Source: Rhodoferax ferrireducens T118
GTDB lineage: Bacteria > Pseudomonadota > Gammaproteobacteria > Burkholderiales > Burkholderiaceae_C
NCBI RefSeq assembly: GCF_000013605.1
Contig: NC_007908.1
Coordinates: 3,906,001-3,970,000, forward strand
Length of the DNA: 64,000 nucleotides
Direction: 5' to 3'
Below, in pieces: positions 63,782 through 64,000 of this stretch (position 1 is its first letter; the number at the start of each line of letters is the position of its first letter). A program made the position numbers and the translations under genes. The notes beneath the pieces are model-generated. The model saw only the letters and a list, made by a program, of their open reading frames with translations, made no database searches and was not told where the DNA came from.

Positions 63782-64000
63782 ATGGCGCAAGCATCGGGCT
63801 GGATCAAACGCGGTTTGCAGATAGGCTCAGGCCTGCTGCTTGCCTTGATGACGCTTGCCATCGTGGCCCTGCTGTACCTGGGCATCCCGCAAAACGCGGC
63901 CGGCATGGCCGCCAAGGGTGTCTGCTCCGCCGCCTTTGTGGCCGGACGCCCGTGGCAAAAGATGCTGGCCGATGATGTGCTGCCCGCCAGCCCGGTACTC
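63782..64000 (+). CDS. serine hydrolase, beta-lactamase-like (5' part; runs off window)
   Basis: Seventy-three codons are visible from ATG 63782, 6 bases after AGGAA. The product starts with a basic stretch and a membrane anchor (GLLLALMTLAIVALLYLGIP), then AAKGVCSAAFVAGRPWQKML and ADDVLP. That order, anchor followed by a CSxxFVxGR segment, is typical of class C beta-lactamase-like serine hydrolases (6-aminohexanoate-dimer hydrolase type). The catalytic SxxK would lie beyond the window. It is divergent from amn, with 67 bases between starts. Confidence 0.6.
   Translation, partial: MAQASGWIKRGLQIGSGLLLALMTLAIVALLYLGIPQNAAGMAAKGVCSAAFVAGRPWQKMLADDVLPASPVL

Overview
The window looks like chromosomal DNA of a betaproteobacterium, most likely a Comamonadaceae member close to Rhodoferax or Polaromonas. 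The clues are high-GC coding sequence, PHA-granule proteins (phasin, PHA_gran_rgn), slmA next to argB, an H-NS-like KYRG-type DNA binder, a NodIJ-like exporter, a Liv-type transporter coupled to acyl-CoA ligases, and a roughly 60-base interspersed repeat with core GGGGGCTAGAGGC that occurs about once per 6 kb. The genus is an inference. No rRNA, tRNA, CRISPR array, integrase or intact insertion sequence was seen.

Layout. 1-4.1 kb: a partial acyl-CoA thioesterase, an RCC1-repeat lipoprotein, a gene-poor stretch and a UbiE-like methyltransferase. 4.3-11 kb: one minus-strand fatty-acid beta-oxidation operon (TetR regulator, acyl-CoA dehydrogenase, DUF2147 protein, hydroxyacyl-CoA dehydrogenase/enoyl-CoA hydratase, thiolase). 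11.1-15.5 kb: slmA, a two-component system, argB and an H-NS family gene. 15.9-25.5 kb: a storage-lipid neighbourhood with a two-domain fatty acyl-CoA reductase, PhaF-like phasin, patatin lipase, TetR, TPR protein, wax ester synthase/DGAT, acyl-CoA-binding protein, PHA granule protein, a zinc peptidase lipoprotein and DUF1840. 25.6-34 kb: a Liv-type ABC importer bracketed by two acyl-CoA ligases, with a divergent Crp/Fnr regulator. 35-43 kb: an RluF-like pseudouridine synthase, an alpha/beta hydrolase and a block of multi-domain signalling proteins. 43.2-49.3 kb: a DUF3494 gene remnant, htpG and the bkd (branched-chain 2-oxoacid dehydrogenase) operon. 49.6-54.2 kb: GST, a DUF6650-like protein, the NodIJ-like exporter and purT. 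54.2-61.5 kb: a probable island bounded by two copies of the purT 3' end, carrying CsgG-DUF4810-DUF799 lipoproteins and a D-threonate/erythronate-type catabolic operon (kdgT-dtnK-pdxA2-deoR). 61.5-64 kb: a Hen1-like methyltransferase, AMP nucleosidase and the start of a serine hydrolase gene.

Theme. Much of the window handles acyl-CoA: uptake and activation (Liv plus ligases), degradation (beta-oxidation, Bkd), buffering (ACBP) and storage as wax ester/TAG and PHA (reductase, WS/DGAT, phasin, PHA_gran_rgn). The most unusual observations are: the interspersed repeat read in the same frame inside two unrelated proteins (a histidine kinase and a peptidase); the same repeat apparently supplying the ribosome-binding site of the response regulator; the purT 3'-end duplication flanking a 7-kb insert; and an isolated Hen1-like RNA methyltransferase domain with no Pnkp partner in view. 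All functions are read from sequence features and remembered family signatures; no database search was possible.
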